A stretch of 64,000 nt of DNA from the NCBI RefSeq assembly GCF_022664455.2, contig NZ_JAKRKC020000001.1, forward strand, positions 1,054,001 to 1,118,000. The letters are read 5' to 3'. This document shows, piece by piece, positions 56,671 to 64,000 of the stretch. Numbering within the stretch: the first letter of the stretch is position 1; every line of letters begins with the position of its first letter. The notes below the pieces were generated by a model. The model ran no database searches. It saw only the letters and a list, made by a program, of their open reading frames with translations, and was not told the DNA's origin. The translations under genes and the position numbers were made by a program. Origin of the DNA: Actinomadura luzonensis (GTDB taxonomy: Bacteria > Actinomycetota > Actinomycetes > Streptosporangiales > Streptosporangiaceae).

Positions 56671-57888
56671 ATGCCCGAGGCAGTCATCGTCGCGACCGCG
56701 CGTTCGCCCATCGGACGAGCCTTCAAGGGGTCGCTCAAGGACATCAGGCCAGACGACCTGACCGTGCAGATGATCCGGGCGGCCCTGGCCAAGGTGCCCC
56801 AGCTCGATCCGCACGCGATCGACGACATCATGCTGGGGTGCGGCCTGCCCGGCGGGGAGCAGGGCTTCAACATGGCCCGCGTGGTGGCGGTGCTGCTCGG
56901 GCTCGACGACGTGCCCGGCACCACCGTGACCCGCTACTGCTCCTCCTCGCTCCAGACCACCCGGATGGCCTTCCACGCCATCAAGGCGGGCGAGGGCGAC
57001 GTGTTCGTCTCGGCGGGCGTGGAGACCGTCTCGCGCTTCGTCAAGGGCAACTCCGACTCGCTGCCCGACACCCACAACCCGCTCTTCCTGGACGCGCTGG
57101 CGCGCACCAAGTCCTACACCGAGGGCGGCAAGACCTGGCACGACCCGCGCGAGGACGACCAGATCCCCGACGTCTACATCGCGATGGGCCAGACCGCCGA
57201 GAACGTCGCCCAGCTCCGCGGCGTCAGCCGTCAGGAGCAGGACGAGTTCGGCGTGCGCTCCCAGAACCTGGCCGAGAAGGCGCTGGCCAACGGCTTCTGG
57301 GCCAAGGACATCACGCCCGTCACGCTGCCCGACGGCACCGTGGTGAGCGCCGACGACGGGCCGCGGCCGGGCACCACGTACGAGAAGGTGAGCGCGCTCC
57401 AGCCGGTCTTCCGCCCGGACGGCACGGTCACGGCCGGCAACTGCTGCCCGCTCAACGACGGCGCCGCCGCCGTGGTGATCATGAGCGACGTCAAGGCCGC
57501 CGAGCTCGGCATCACGCCGCTGGCCAGGATCATCTCCACCGGCGTCTCCGGCCTGTCGCCGGAGATCATGGGCCTCGGCCCGGTGGAGGCCACCCGGCAG
57601 GCGCTCGCGCGGGCCGGGATGGCCATCGAGGACGTGGACCTGGTCGAGATCAACGAGGCGTTCGCGGCCCAGGTCATCCCGTCCTACCAGGAGCTGGGCA
57701 TCGACCTCGACCGGCTCAACGTCAACGGCGGCGCCATCGCGGTGGGCCACCCGTTCGGCATGACCGGCGCCCGCATCACCTCCACCCTCCTCAACGGCCT
57801 CCAGCACCACGACAAGACCATCGGCCTGGAGACGATGTGCGTGGGCGGCGGCCAGGGCATGGCCATGCTCCTGGAGCGCCTGAGCTGA
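56671..57888 (+). CDS. acetyl-CoA C-acyltransferase (thiolase)
   Basis: 405 residues. Nucleophile Cys90 lies in [16 protein letters not shown], His near 356 in [16 protein letters not shown], and the second Cys near 390 in [20 protein letters not shown] is the conserved signature. The enzyme catalyses the last step of beta-oxidation, or the reverse condensation. AAAGGAGGGG lies just before the ATG. No other beta-oxidation gene is adjacent. A strong hairpin follows. Confidence 0.95.
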   Translation: MPEAVIVATARSPIGRAFKGSLKDIRPDDLTVQMIRAALAKVPQLDPHAIDDIMLGCGLPGGEQGFNMARVVAVLLGLDDVPGTTVTRYCSSSLQTTRMAFHAIKAGEGDVFVSAGVETVSRFVKGNSDSLPDTHNPLFLDALARTKSYTEGGKTWHDPREDDQIPDVYIAMGQTAENVAQLRGVSRQEQDEFGVRSQNLAEKALANGFWAKDITPVTLPDGTVVSADDGPRPGTTYEKVSALQPVFRPDGTVTAGNCCPLNDGAAAVVIMSDVKAAELGITPLARIISTGVSGLSPEIMGLGPVEATRQALARAGMAIEDVDLVEINEAFAAQVIPSYQELGIDLDRLNVNGGAIAVGHPFGMTGARITSTLLNGLQHHDKTIGLETMCVGGGQGMAMLLERLS

Positions 57889-57898
57889 CGAGCGCGCG

Positions 57899-57933
57899 GT
57901 CGCGGCGCCCGCCGGGCGAGCGGGCGCCGCGAC
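57899..57933. terminator. 14-bp perfect hairpin between convergent genes
   Basis: GTCGCGGCGCCCGC and GCGGGCGCCGCGAC pair perfectly with a 7-nt loop, 11 bp after the thiolase stop. It probably terminates both thiolase and PPOX transcripts. A 19-bp unit containing GGATCAGGAGGACGGGGC is duplicated next to it (57940-57977). Confidence 0.63.
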
Positions 57934-57980
57934 GGCGTGGGATCAGGAGGACGGGGCGGGATCAGGAGGACGGGGCGGGA

Positions 57981-58388
57981 TCAGCCGTGCCGGTCCGGGC
58001 CGACGTGGACGGGCGTGATGCGCAGCACCACACGGCGGTCGCGGACCATCGCGGCCCGGTAGTCCTCCCAGTCGGGGTGCTCGCCGGAGATGTCGCGGTA
58101 GTACGTCACCAGCGGCTCCATGGCCTCGGGCAGCGAGATCACCTCGGCGGTGCCGTCCACCTGGATCCACTCGCCGTAGAAGGCGCCGGTGAAGGCGCAC
58201 AGCGAGACGTTCGGGTCGCGCCGGACGTTGTGCGTCTTGACCGCCGTCTCCCGCGTGCTGACGACGAGGTGCGGCCCCTGCACGCCCACCGTCACCGGCG
58301 ACATCTGCGGGCGCCCATCGCGATGCCGGGTGAGCAGGACGGCGTTGTGGTTGCTGCGGAGGAAGGACAGTGCCTTGTCGAGGTCCAT
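57981..58388 (-). CDS. PPOX-class F420-dependent oxidoreductase-like protein
   Basis: 135 residues, the size of the split-barrel flavin/deazaflavin family. LRSNHNAVLLTRHRDGRPQMSPVTV, KTHNVRRDPNVSLCAF and the tail RRVVLRITPVHV match PPOX-class F420-binding proteins (TIGR03618 type). These reduce diverse substrates with F420H2 or bind it. The end of the gene sits in a duplicated 19-bp unit that supplies the TGA. Confidence 0.88.
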   Translation of the reverse strand: MDLDKALSFLRSNHNAVLLTRHRDGRPQMSPVTVGVQGPHLVVSTRETAVKTHNVRRDPNVSLCAFTGAFYGEWIQVDGTAEVISLPEAMEPLVTYYRDISGEHPDWEDYRAAMVRDRRVVLRITPVHVGPDRHG

Positions 58389-58460
58389 GTCCTCATGATG
58401 ACGCGGTCCTCATGATGACGCGCCCGCGCTTGAGGCACGGGCGCGGGATCGGCGACGGGC

Positions 58461-58694
58461 TTAGATGAAGCCCATCCGGTTACGGCGGTGCCGCTCGTGC
58501 TCGTGCACGATCGCGGCGGCGTAGCCGTGGGTCAGCCCGTGCTCGTCGGCAAGCCAGTTGGCCCGCTCGTCACACCTGAGGAAAGCCGGGCCGTTGTCGA
58601 TGGCTTGGAACCACTCGGGGAGTTCGCGTCCCGTTATCGTCGGGACCCTTGCGATCAGCTTCGTCTGCGTCTCCGGTGAGTGGTTCAAGGACAT
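58461..58694 (-). CDS. DUF4287-family small protein
   Basis: 77 residues. TGRELPEWFQAIDN, ANWLADEHGLTHGYAAAIVHEHERHR follow the DUF4287 pattern: a helix, then a winged-helix-like W-L-x-x-x-x-x-L-x-x-G-x-A-x-A-I-V segment. Function is unknown. ATG 58694 has GGAGG 5 nt upstream; GTG 58700 is in frame but overlaps that site. Confidence 0.77.
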   Translation of the reverse strand: MSLNHSPETQTKLIARVPTITGRELPEWFQAIDNGPAFLRCDERANWLADEHGLTHGYAAAIVHEHERHRRNRMGFI

Positions 58695-58810
58695 GGGCAC
58701 CTCCGCGGATTAAGGTCCTTTGCTCGACACTGCAACACCATCCGCCGAATGGCAAGACCCCCGGCTGCCTTGAATGCGTGACGGCACGTAGATTTTCGGT
58801 AGCACAAAGA

Positions 58811-58839
58811 GAGGGCCCCGCGTGAACCGCGGAGCCCTC
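58811..58839 (-). terminator. intrinsic terminator of the Bax-inhibitor gene
   Basis: A 12-bp stem with one mismatch (GAGGGCTCCGCG / CGCGGGGCCCTC on the minus strand) and 5-nt loop is followed by TCTCTTTGT, unusually T-rich for this genome. It lies 23 bp beyond the stop of the gene at 58863. Confidence 0.68.
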
Positions 58840-58862
58840 AGGGGTGACGCAGAGGTGGACGA

Positions 58863-59654
58863 TCAGTCACTGTCGCTGAAATAGCTGATGAAGCGCAGCA
58901 CCTCGAGGTAGATCCAGACGAGGCTCAGCGTCAGGCCGAACGCGCACTGCCAGGCGAACTTCTCCGGCGCGCCCTGGCGCACGCCCTGCTCGATCGAGTC
59001 GAAGTCGAGCAGCAGGAAGAAGCAGCCGATCAGGATCATGACGATGCTGAACGCCCAGCCGATCGGGCTGTCGGTGCGGAGGCCGAGCCCGACGCCGTTG
59101 AAGATGCCGACCACCAAATTGACCAGCACGAGCCCGAGGGCCGCGAGGGCCGCGGCGAGGCCGTACTTGACCAGCTTGGGCGTCACCCGCACGACCCGCA
59201 GCGAGTAGACGGTCAGCACCGCGCCGAAGGCGAAGGCCGTGCCGAGCACCGCCTGCAGCACGATGCCGCTGATCGTGCCCTCGAACAACTGGCTGATCTT
59301 GCCCAGGAACACGCCCTCGAAGAAGGCATAGCCCAGGATGAGCGCCGGGTTGGTGCTCTGCGTGAACGAGGCGATCAGGCCGAGGATCATCGCGATGACC
59401 GCGGCCCCGATCGCGAACACCGGCGGGACGTTCAACACCCAGGCCGCCGCGGCGGCCAGGACCAGCGTGCCGAGGGTCAGGAACCCGCGCACCACTACGT
59501 CGTCGAGGGTCATGGTCCGGTAGGCGGGCCGGCTCGGGGCGGCGTACGACGGCGCGTCGTACATGTTCTGCAGCTGGTCAGGGGACGGGGCGGGCCCTGA
59601 CCATGCTCCCGCCTGGTGGCGGGTCCTGCTGAAAACGGGGTTCTTGCTCTCCAT
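58863..59654 (-). CDS. Bax inhibitor-1/YccA-family membrane protein
   Basis: 263 residues. A Pro-rich cytoplasmic N-terminus of about 65 residues precedes seven membrane helices. PALILGYAFFEGVFLGKIS and the C-terminal SIVMILIGCFFLLLDFDSIEQGVRQGAPEKFAWQCAFGLTLSLVWIYLEVLR are the family signature, with the paired acidic residues of the calcium-leak site. These proteins are pH-sensitive cation channels or stress modulators; the role in actinomycetes is unknown. ATG 59654 was chosen as the start nearest the usual length. Confidence 0.93.
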   Translation of the reverse strand: MESKNPVFSRTRHQAGAWSGPAPSPDQLQNMYDAPSYAAPSRPAYRTMTLDDVVVRGFLTLGTLVLAAAAAWVLNVPPVFAIGAAVIAMILGLIASFTQSTNPALILGYAFFEGVFLGKISQLFEGTISGIVLQAVLGTAFAFGAVLTVYSLRVVRVTPKLVKYGLAAALAALGLVLVNLVVGIFNGVGLGLRTDSPIGWAFSIVMILIGCFFLLLDFDSIEQGVRQGAPEKFAWQCAFGLTLSLVWIYLEVLRFISYFSDSD

Positions 59655-59824
59655 CGCTGCCTCCTGTGTCGCCGAGCCTACGGAGCCGGGCGGCACCTTG
59701 GTCAACTCGCGCTCAGATCGATGTTCTAGTGGGACTTCGGCAGCGTTGACAACGAACGGGGGTGCTGCCGAGTTCCCGGGGTCGACCGGTGGCCGGAAAA
59801 CGTATTTCCAATGGTAGAAGCAGG

Positions 59825-59897
59825 TGCCCCCGGCGGGATTCGAACCCGCACGTCAACCCTTTTAAGGGGTTTGCCTCTGCCATTGGGCTACGGGGGC
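59825..59897 (-). tRNA. tRNA with anticodon UAA, class I (short variable loop)
   Basis: A 73-nt cloverleaf: a 7-bp acceptor stem GCCCCCG/CGGGGGC, D arm with one mismatch (C13-A22), anticodon stem AACCC/GGGTT with loop CTTAAAA, a 5-nt variable loop and T arm GCGGG-TTCGAAT-CCCGC. U33 and A37 fix the anticodon as UAA (codon UUA, Leu). Bacterial tRNA-Leu normally has a long variable arm, which is absent here. A73 is followed by CC but CCA is not fully encoded. Confidence 0.87.
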
Positions 59898-59946
59898 GCC
59901 GCAATCATACGAAACGGACCATGCTTCCGAGGAGCACAACTTCGCA

Positions 59947-60486
59947 TCAAGCGTCACAACTGTGAAGTCTGATGTGAAGTGATAGGGCTCCTGGCACTCT
60001 GTCCAAGAAGAGTAGACCGTCCAGATGGTCCAGTTGGTGCTGAATGCAGCGAGCTTCGAAGGCATCGGCTTCGATGGTGACGGCCTCCCCGGTGCCTGGC
60101 ACATGCCCATGTACGGTGATACGCGTGGCACGCAGGACGTCCGCGGTCAGCCCGGGGATCGAGGCGCACCCCTCGCGTCCATGGTCCCAATGGGAGGCGC
60201 CGACGAGGCGCGGATTGGCCAGAACGCGCTCTCCGGCCCACGAACGGCTCCGGGGGTGGAGTCCCGTGTCGAAAGCGATCAGACGGCGGCTGAGGCCGAT
60301 CTGAGGGGCCGCGAGGCCCATCGTGGCCGGGGCGCGGCGCAGGGCGGCAAGGAGAGCGGCGGCGGCGGCCACGGTGTCGGGGGCGGCCGGGTCCACCGGC
60401 TCGGCCACGGCCGACAGGACGGGGTGCGGCGCGCGCAGCACGCCGGGCGGGCCCGCGGGGGCCGGTCTTCCGCCGGGCCCGGTCAC
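59947..60486 (-). CDS. def: peptide deformylase-family protein with altered HExxH motif
   Basis: 179 residues. Motif 1 is MGLAAPQIG (57-64) and motif 2 EGCASIPG with the metal ligand Cys107. Motif 3 reads IQHQLDHLDG, so His150 and His154 are kept but the catalytic Glu is Gln151. Deformylases remove formyl from new proteins; the Glu acts as general base, so this copy may be inactive or specialised. The GTG overlaps the stop of the ACT-domain gene (GTGA). A tRNA gene follows 50 bp downstream. Confidence 0.88.
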   Translation of the reverse strand: MTGPGGRPAPAGPPGVLRAPHPVLSAVAEPVDPAAPDTVAAAAALLAALRRAPATMGLAAPQIGLSRRLIAFDTGLHPRSRSWAGERVLANPRLVGASHWDHGREGCASIPGLTADVLRATRITVHGHVPGTGEAVTIEADAFEARCIQHQLDHLDGLLFLDRVPGALSLHIRLHSCDA

Positions 60487-60995
60487 AGCAGGTCCGGTTC
60501 GACGGGGCGGAAGGTGATCTCGGAGTCGAGGCTGGCGCCGACGGCCGCGAGCCTGCGCATGAGCGCCGCCACGTCCACCTCCTTCGGCAGCTCGACGTCC
60601 GCGATGAGCACGTACAGCCGCCCGGTGAGCCGGGTGCTCATGCCGGTGATGTTGCCGCCGTCGGCGGCGAGCACGGCGCTGACCGCGGAGATGATCCCGG
60701 GCCGGTCCGGCCCGTGGACGGTGAGCACGTAGCCGAGCCCGCCGCCGTCCTCGCAGAAGTGCCGGCGGGCCTCGATGGCGGAGGCGGTCACCACCAGGTC
60801 GGCGGCCCGCAGCCGCTTGAGCAGCTCCTCGCCGTCGAGGTCGCCGGAGACCAGGAGCATCATCGCCACGTGCCCGCCGAGCAGCGTCATGGTGGAGTCC
60901 TGGATGTTCGCGCCGCAGTCGGTGAGCGAACCGGTGACCGCGGCGATCACGCCGGGCCTGTCCACGCCGAGCACGGTGACCGCTGAGAGCCCCAC
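60483..60995 (-). CDS. tandem ACT-domain protein (GcvR-like)
   Basis: 170 residues made of two ACT domains: VTVLGVDRPGVIAAVTGSLTDCGANIQDS and LTVHGPDRPGIISAVSAVLAADGGNITGM. It resembles GcvR, a regulator of the glycine cleavage system that binds glycine, but GcvA is not seen here. GTG 60995 was chosen because GGAAGG lies 8 nt upstream. It is coupled to the deformylase gene by a 4-bp overlap. Confidence 0.86.
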   Translation of the reverse strand: MGLSAVTVLGVDRPGVIAAVTGSLTDCGANIQDSTMTLLGGHVAMMLLVSGDLDGEELLKRLRAADLVVTASAIEARRHFCEDGGGLGYVLTVHGPDRPGIISAVSAVLAADGGNITGMSTRLTGRLYVLIADVELPKEVDVAALMRRLAAVGASLDSEITFRPVEPDLL

Positions 60996-61034
60996 CGGTG
61001 CCACCCCTTCCGCTTGCGACCAGGGGCGCCGCAC

Positions 61035-61059
61035 CGCCCCGGCCATGCGGGCCGGGGCG
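61035..61059 (-). terminator. hairpin terminator after ndh
   Basis: CGCCCCGGCC and GGCCGGGGCG form a perfect 10-bp stem with a 5-nt loop, 15 bp beyond the ndh stop and before the ACT-domain gene. Confidence 0.58.
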
Positions 61060-61074
61060 TCCGCCGGACCCGGG

Positions 61075-62391
61075 CTAGCGGCGCATCGTCGCGACGGCGG
61101 CCCTGAAGCCCTCGCGCGGGTGCTCCATCTCGCCCAGGGAGATCGTCTCGCGCTTGAAGAACAGGGCCAGGGTCCAATCGACGACGACGCGGACCTTGCG
61201 GTTCAGCGTCGGCACCCGCGACAGATGGTAGGTCCGGTGCATGAACCACGCAGGGAATCCGCGAAGCTTGACGCCATAGACATTGGCGACGCCCTGGTGC
61301 AGGCCGAGGCCGGCGACCGATCCGACGTACTTGTGGCGGTATTCGACCAGTTCCTGACCGCGCAGGTAGCGGACGATGTTGTCGGCCAGCACCTTGGCCT
61401 GACGCACGGCGTGCTGGGCGTTGGGCGCGCAGTACTGGCCGGGGTTGGTCACGTCGGGCACGCCCGCCGCGTCGCCGGCGGCGAAGGCGCCCGGGCTCGC
61501 CTGGACGGTCAGCAGGGCCGTGGTCTTGATCCGGCCGCGCTCGTCGAGCGGCAGGTCGCTGTCGTTGACGACGGGGCTGGGCTTGACGCCCGCCGTCCAC
61601 ACCAGGGTCTCGGCGTCGAACTCGGTGCCGTCGGAGAGCACCACGTGCCCGCCCTCGCACGACTCCAGCCGGGTCTCCAGCCGGACGTCGATGCCGCGCT
61701 CGCGGAGCTGCTCCAGCGTCCACTTGCCCATCTCGGGGCCGACCTCGGGCAGCACCCGGCTGGTGGCCTCCACCAGCACCCAGCGGATGTCCGACGCCTT
61801 GATGTTGCGGTAGTAGCGCACGGAGTCCTTGGCCATGTCCTCCAGCTCGGCCAGCGCCTCGACGCCGGCGAAGCCCGCGCCGACCACGACGAACGTCAGC
61901 GCCCTGCGCCGCACCTCGGGATCCTCGGTGGACTCGGCCACGTCGAGCAGGTGCAGCACCCGGTTGCGCAGCGCGATCGCCTCGCCCACGGTCTTGAAGC
62001 CGATGCCGATGTCGGTGAGCCCGGGGATGGGCAGCGTGCGGGAGATGGACCCGGCCGCCATCACCAGCACGTCGTAGCCGATCTGGCGCGGCTCGCCCTC
62101 GGGCGGCTGGAAGGTCACCACGCGGTCGCCGTGCTTGACCGTGGTGACCGTGCCGTTCAGGATGCGCACCTTCGGCAGGACCCGCCGCAGCGGCGCCACC
62201 AGGTGCCGCGGCGAGAGGTTGCCGGCCGCCGCCTCCGGCAGGAACGGCTGGTACGTCATGTAGGACTGGGGGTCGATGATCGTGACGCTCACCTCGCCGC
62301 CGCGCAGCTCGCGAGAGAGCTTGCGCTGCAGCCGGAGCGCCGTGTAGAGGCCGACGTATCCGCCGCCGACGATGAGCACGTGCTTGTTCAT
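61075..62391 (-). CDS. ndh: type II NADH dehydrogenase / NAD(P)/FAD-dependent oxidoreductase
   Basis: 438 residues. The FAD motif VLIVGGGYVGLYTALRL and the NADH motif FVVVGAGFAGVEALAEL are both present, as are PFLPEAAAGNLSPRHLV, FAAGDAAGVPD and the quinone-side AQHAVRQAKVLADNI. A C-terminal amphipathic part suits membrane association. It passes electrons from NADH to menaquinone without pumping protons. A perfect Rex operator overlaps the promoter region 26-43 bp upstream of the ATG, so repression by high NAD+ is expected and induction by NADH. Confidence 0.94.
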   Translation of the reverse strand: MNKHVLIVGGGYVGLYTALRLQRKLSRELRGGEVSVTIIDPQSYMTYQPFLPEAAAGNLSPRHLVAPLRRVLPKVRILNGTVTTVKHGDRVVTFQPPEGEPRQIGYDVLVMAAGSISRTLPIPGLTDIGIGFKTVGEAIALRNRVLHLLDVAESTEDPEVRRRALTFVVVGAGFAGVEALAELEDMAKDSVRYYRNIKASDIRWVLVEATSRVLPEVGPEMGKWTLEQLRERGIDVRLETRLESCEGGHVVLSDGTEFDAETLVWTAGVKPSPVVNDSDLPLDERGRIKTTALLTVQASPGAFAAGDAAGVPDVTNPGQYCAPNAQHAVRQAKVLADNIVRYLRGQELVEYRHKYVGSVAGLGLHQGVANVYGVKLRGFPAWFMHRTYHLSRVPTLNRKVRVVVDWTLALFFKRETISLGEMEHPREGFRAAVATMRR

Positions 62392-62416
62392 CCTGAGGCC
62401 CCATCCCTCGTGGTGC

Positions 62417-62434
62417 TTGTGAAAGCATTCACAA
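62417..62434. promoter_or_regulatory. Rex operator (ROP) upstream of ndh
   Basis: TTGTGAA-AGCA-TTCACAA is a perfect 7-bp inverted repeat with 4-bp spacer, the exact Rex consensus known from Streptomyces. Symmetry extends two more bases on each side. It is 26 bp upstream of the ndh ATG. Confidence 0.8.
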
Positions 62435-62484
62435 GCCTACGTCAGGGGCTCCCGCCGAATCCAACCCGGGCATGGTGGGACGCG

Positions 62485-63279
62485 TCACACAGCCAGTGAC
62501 CTGGCCCTGAGGAAGATGTCGTCCAGCATCCGGGCGGTGACGCGGCCGGTGAAGGTGTTCTGCTGGCTCGGGTGGTAGCAGCCGAGCAACGTGACGGGCG
62601 CGCCCCCGTGCCGGACCTCGACCTCGGCGCCGTGCCCGAACGGCGGGCGGCTGCGCGGCAGCTCGTAGCCCGCCTCCCGCAGCGCCGGCCACATGGCCTG
62701 CCAGGCGTAGCCGCCGAGCGCCACCACCACCCGGGCGTGCGGCGCGACCATCGCCAGCTCCCTGGCCATCCACGGGAAGCAGGCCGCCTTCTCCTCCGGC
62801 GTCGGCTTGTTCGCCGGGGGCGCGCAGCGGACCGAGGCCACCACGCGGGTGCCGATGAGCCGCTGGCCGTCGCCCGCGTACGTGCTGGTCTCCTGGGCCG
62901 CCAGCCCGGCGCGGTGCAGCGAGGCGAACAGCCAGTCGCCGCTGCGGTCGCCGGTGAAGATGCGGCCGGTCCTGTTGCCGCCGTGCGCGGCCGGCGCGAG
63001 CCCCACCAGCACGATCCGCGGCTCCTCCGCGCCCCAGCCGGGGACGGGGCGGCCCCAGTACGTCTCGCCGGCGAACGCCCGCCGCTTGACCGTGGCGACC
63101 TGCTCCCGCCACTCCACCAGCCGCGGGCACGCCCGGCAGACCGACTGCCTGGCCGTCAGCTCCGCCAGGGTGGCGCTGCCGTCGGCCAGGCGGCGCACGT
63201 CGGCGGGGTCGTGCGCGACGGGGGTCTCGGCGGTGGCGGGGTCACCGGGCCAGCCGGTGCCGGGCGGTACGGAACTCAT
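62485..63279 (-). CDS. uracil-DNA glycosylase, UdgB/type 5-like
   Basis: 264 residues. Four cysteines of the iron-sulfur cluster appear in [15 protein letters not shown] and KAACFPW. The active-site motifs are [16 protein letters not shown] and [13 protein letters not shown]. The family removes uracil and some other deaminated bases from DNA. ATG 63279 gives the usual start region. It precedes ndh on the same strand with a 93-bp gap that holds the Rex box. Confidence 0.9.
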   Translation of the reverse strand: MSSVPPGTGWPGDPATAETPVAHDPADVRRLADGSATLAELTARQSVCRACPRLVEWREQVATVKRRAFAGETYWGRPVPGWGAEEPRIVLVGLAPAAHGGNRTGRIFTGDRSGDWLFASLHRAGLAAQETSTYAGDGQRLIGTRVVASVRCAPPANKPTPEEKAACFPWMARELAMVAPHARVVVALGGYAWQAMWPALREAGYELPRSRPPFGHGAEVEVRHGGAPVTLLGCYHPSQQNTFTGRVTARMLDDIFLRARSLAV

Positions 63280-63302
63280 GACACGAATGCTCACACATGA
63301 GG

Positions 63303-63334
63303 AACCGGGTGGCGCACGAGGCGGCCACCCGGTT
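63303..63334 (-). terminator. hairpin terminator of the secreted-protein gene
   Basis: AACCGGGTGGC and GCCACCCGGTT pair perfectly over 11 bp with a 10-nt loop, 22 bp beyond the stop at 63357. Confidence 0.58.
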
Positions 63335-63356
63335 GCTCAGCGGATCGGACCAGGCG

Positions 63357-64000
63357 TCACGCCTTGGTGTCGGCCGTGGCCGTCGGCGTCCCGGACGGGG
63401 CCGGGGTCGCCGGAGCCTGCGTGGTCACGACCTTGCAGGCGGCGTACGTCTGCGAGATCGAGTCCGTGTTGTGCGGGCCGCTCACCGTCAGCCTGACGGT
63501 GCCGCCCTTGGTCGCCTCACCCGTCAGCGCGCTGTCGGGCAGGTCCACGGTCCGGGCGCCGGAGCCGCGGAAGTACGACTCGCCCTTCAGGACCGAGACG
63601 CCGTTCACCTCCCACGTCCAGGCGACCCTGCCGGGGCCGGTCGTGGCGACGGTGGCGTGCGCGCCGACCTTGCAGCCGTCGTGGTTGGTGCCGGTCACCA
63701 GACCGGACACCGAGACCTTGGTGACGGGAGCGGGGGCCGGCTCCTTGCACCAGACCTTGTAGTAGGCCCGGTTGGAGGAGGCGCCGTCACGGCCGAGGAT
63801 CTGGAGCTGCGCCCAGCCGCGCTGGCTCTCGCGCGGCGAGAGGCCGAAGCCGACCCGGGCCGCGTGCCGGACCTTGATCTTGCCGTAGTCGACCGTGTCG
63901 CCGTTGAGGACCCAGCGGTACCTGACCCAGGTGGGCCGGTCGGCCTTGATCAGGCCGCCGAAGCTGATCTTGTCACCCGGGGTGCAGACGCCGACGTAGG
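63357..64000 (-). CDS. extracellular Ig-like-repeat protein (5' end outside window)
   Basis: The frame is open from the window edge to the stop at 63357, giving 213 C-terminal residues. Two similar beta-sandwich modules are visible: VRYRWVLNGDTVDYGKIKV...YYKVWCKE and VAWTWEVNGVSVLKGESYF...TYAACKV. Each has a conserved Trp and a late Cys. A Thr/Pro/Ala-rich tail ends the protein. This suggests a secreted or surface protein of unknown role. The signal peptide would lie outside the window. Confidence 0.74.
   Translation of the reverse strand, partial: YVGVCTPGDKISFGGLIKADRPTWVRYRWVLNGDTVDYGKIKVRHAARVGFGLSPRESQRGWAQLQILGRDGASSNRAYYKVWCKEPAPAPVTKVSVSGLVTGTNHDGCKVGAHATVATTGPGRVAWTWEVNGVSVLKGESYFRGSGARTVDLPDSALTGEATKGGTVRLTVSGPHNTDSISQTYAACKVVTTQAPATPAPSGTPTATADTKA

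Noticed and set aside
57940..57977. Duplicated 19-bp unit at the end of the PPOX gene as a mobile or attachment site
   Set aside because: It is a simple tandem duplication beside a terminator with no integrase or second copy nearby.

Overview
The window is a dense, very GC-rich actinomycete chromosome segment. GTG starts, 4-bp ATGA or GTGA overlaps, mycothiol S-conjugate amidase, an F420-type PPOX protein, a SARP/BTAD regulator, a PIN-PhoH protein and DUF4307/DUF6292-type proteins all point to Actinobacteria. The overall style suggests a Streptosporangiaceae/Nonomuraea-like genome, but that is an impression and was not tested by any search. There is no CRISPR array, phage or ordinary insertion sequence. 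The one clear accessory event is an inserted toxin-antitoxin segment near 26 kb.

Layout: 1-5.3 kb holds a PucR-type regulator, an MHS-type transporter and two alpha/beta hydrolases (a likely uptake and hydrolysis unit). 5.3-8.1 kb holds a family 2 glycosyltransferase and a lytic transglycosylase. 8.2-11 kb is a two-component system with a lipoprotein, preceded by a perfect CRP-type box. 11-20 kb is a long leftward run: phoH, cis-prenyltransferase, two conserved hypotheticals, an MNIO (DUF692) cassette with two TIGR04222-type membrane proteins, and GTP-dependent PEP carboxykinase with a triple GntR/DasR-like operator. 20-25 kb holds an NlpC/P60 hydrolase, greA, DUF4307, mca and an acetyltransferase. 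25.7-28.6 kb is a YyaL (DUF255) gene split by a segment that carries a toxin-antitoxin-like pair and a second, diverged copy of the gene's own 5' end. 28.6-35.6 kb holds a class A PBP, an Lrp regulator divergent from hppD, an M1 peptidase, and an ECF sigma factor with a coupled membrane protein.

35.6-46.8 kb holds a ROK kinase with a large repetitive insertion, a FIST protein, a MoxR-like ATPase and VWA pair with a secreted protein between them, an epoxide hydrolase, DUF6292, a 41-aa membrane protein with a perfect ribosome binding site, and cystathionine gamma-synthase. 47-57.9 kb holds an orphan NarL-type kinase overlapping convergently with a giant SARP regulator, an imine-reductase-like enzyme, cystathionine beta-synthase, an SGNH hydrolase and a thiolase. 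58-64 kb holds PPOX, DUF4287, Bax-inhibitor-1, an unusual class I tRNA with anticodon UAA, a peptide deformylase with a changed catalytic motif, a double-ACT protein, type II NADH dehydrogenase under a perfect Rex box, a uracil-DNA glycosylase, and the end of a secreted Ig-like protein.

The strongest candidate for a little-described system is the MNIO cassette at 14.8-18.0 kb: an oxidative iron enzyme translationally coupled to a small partner and next to a membrane protein with a Gly/Ser/Cys-rich tail, the arrangement expected of a RiPP-like modification system. Second is the interrupted yyaL locus, which looks like an insertion that brings a replacement 5' end for its target gene.
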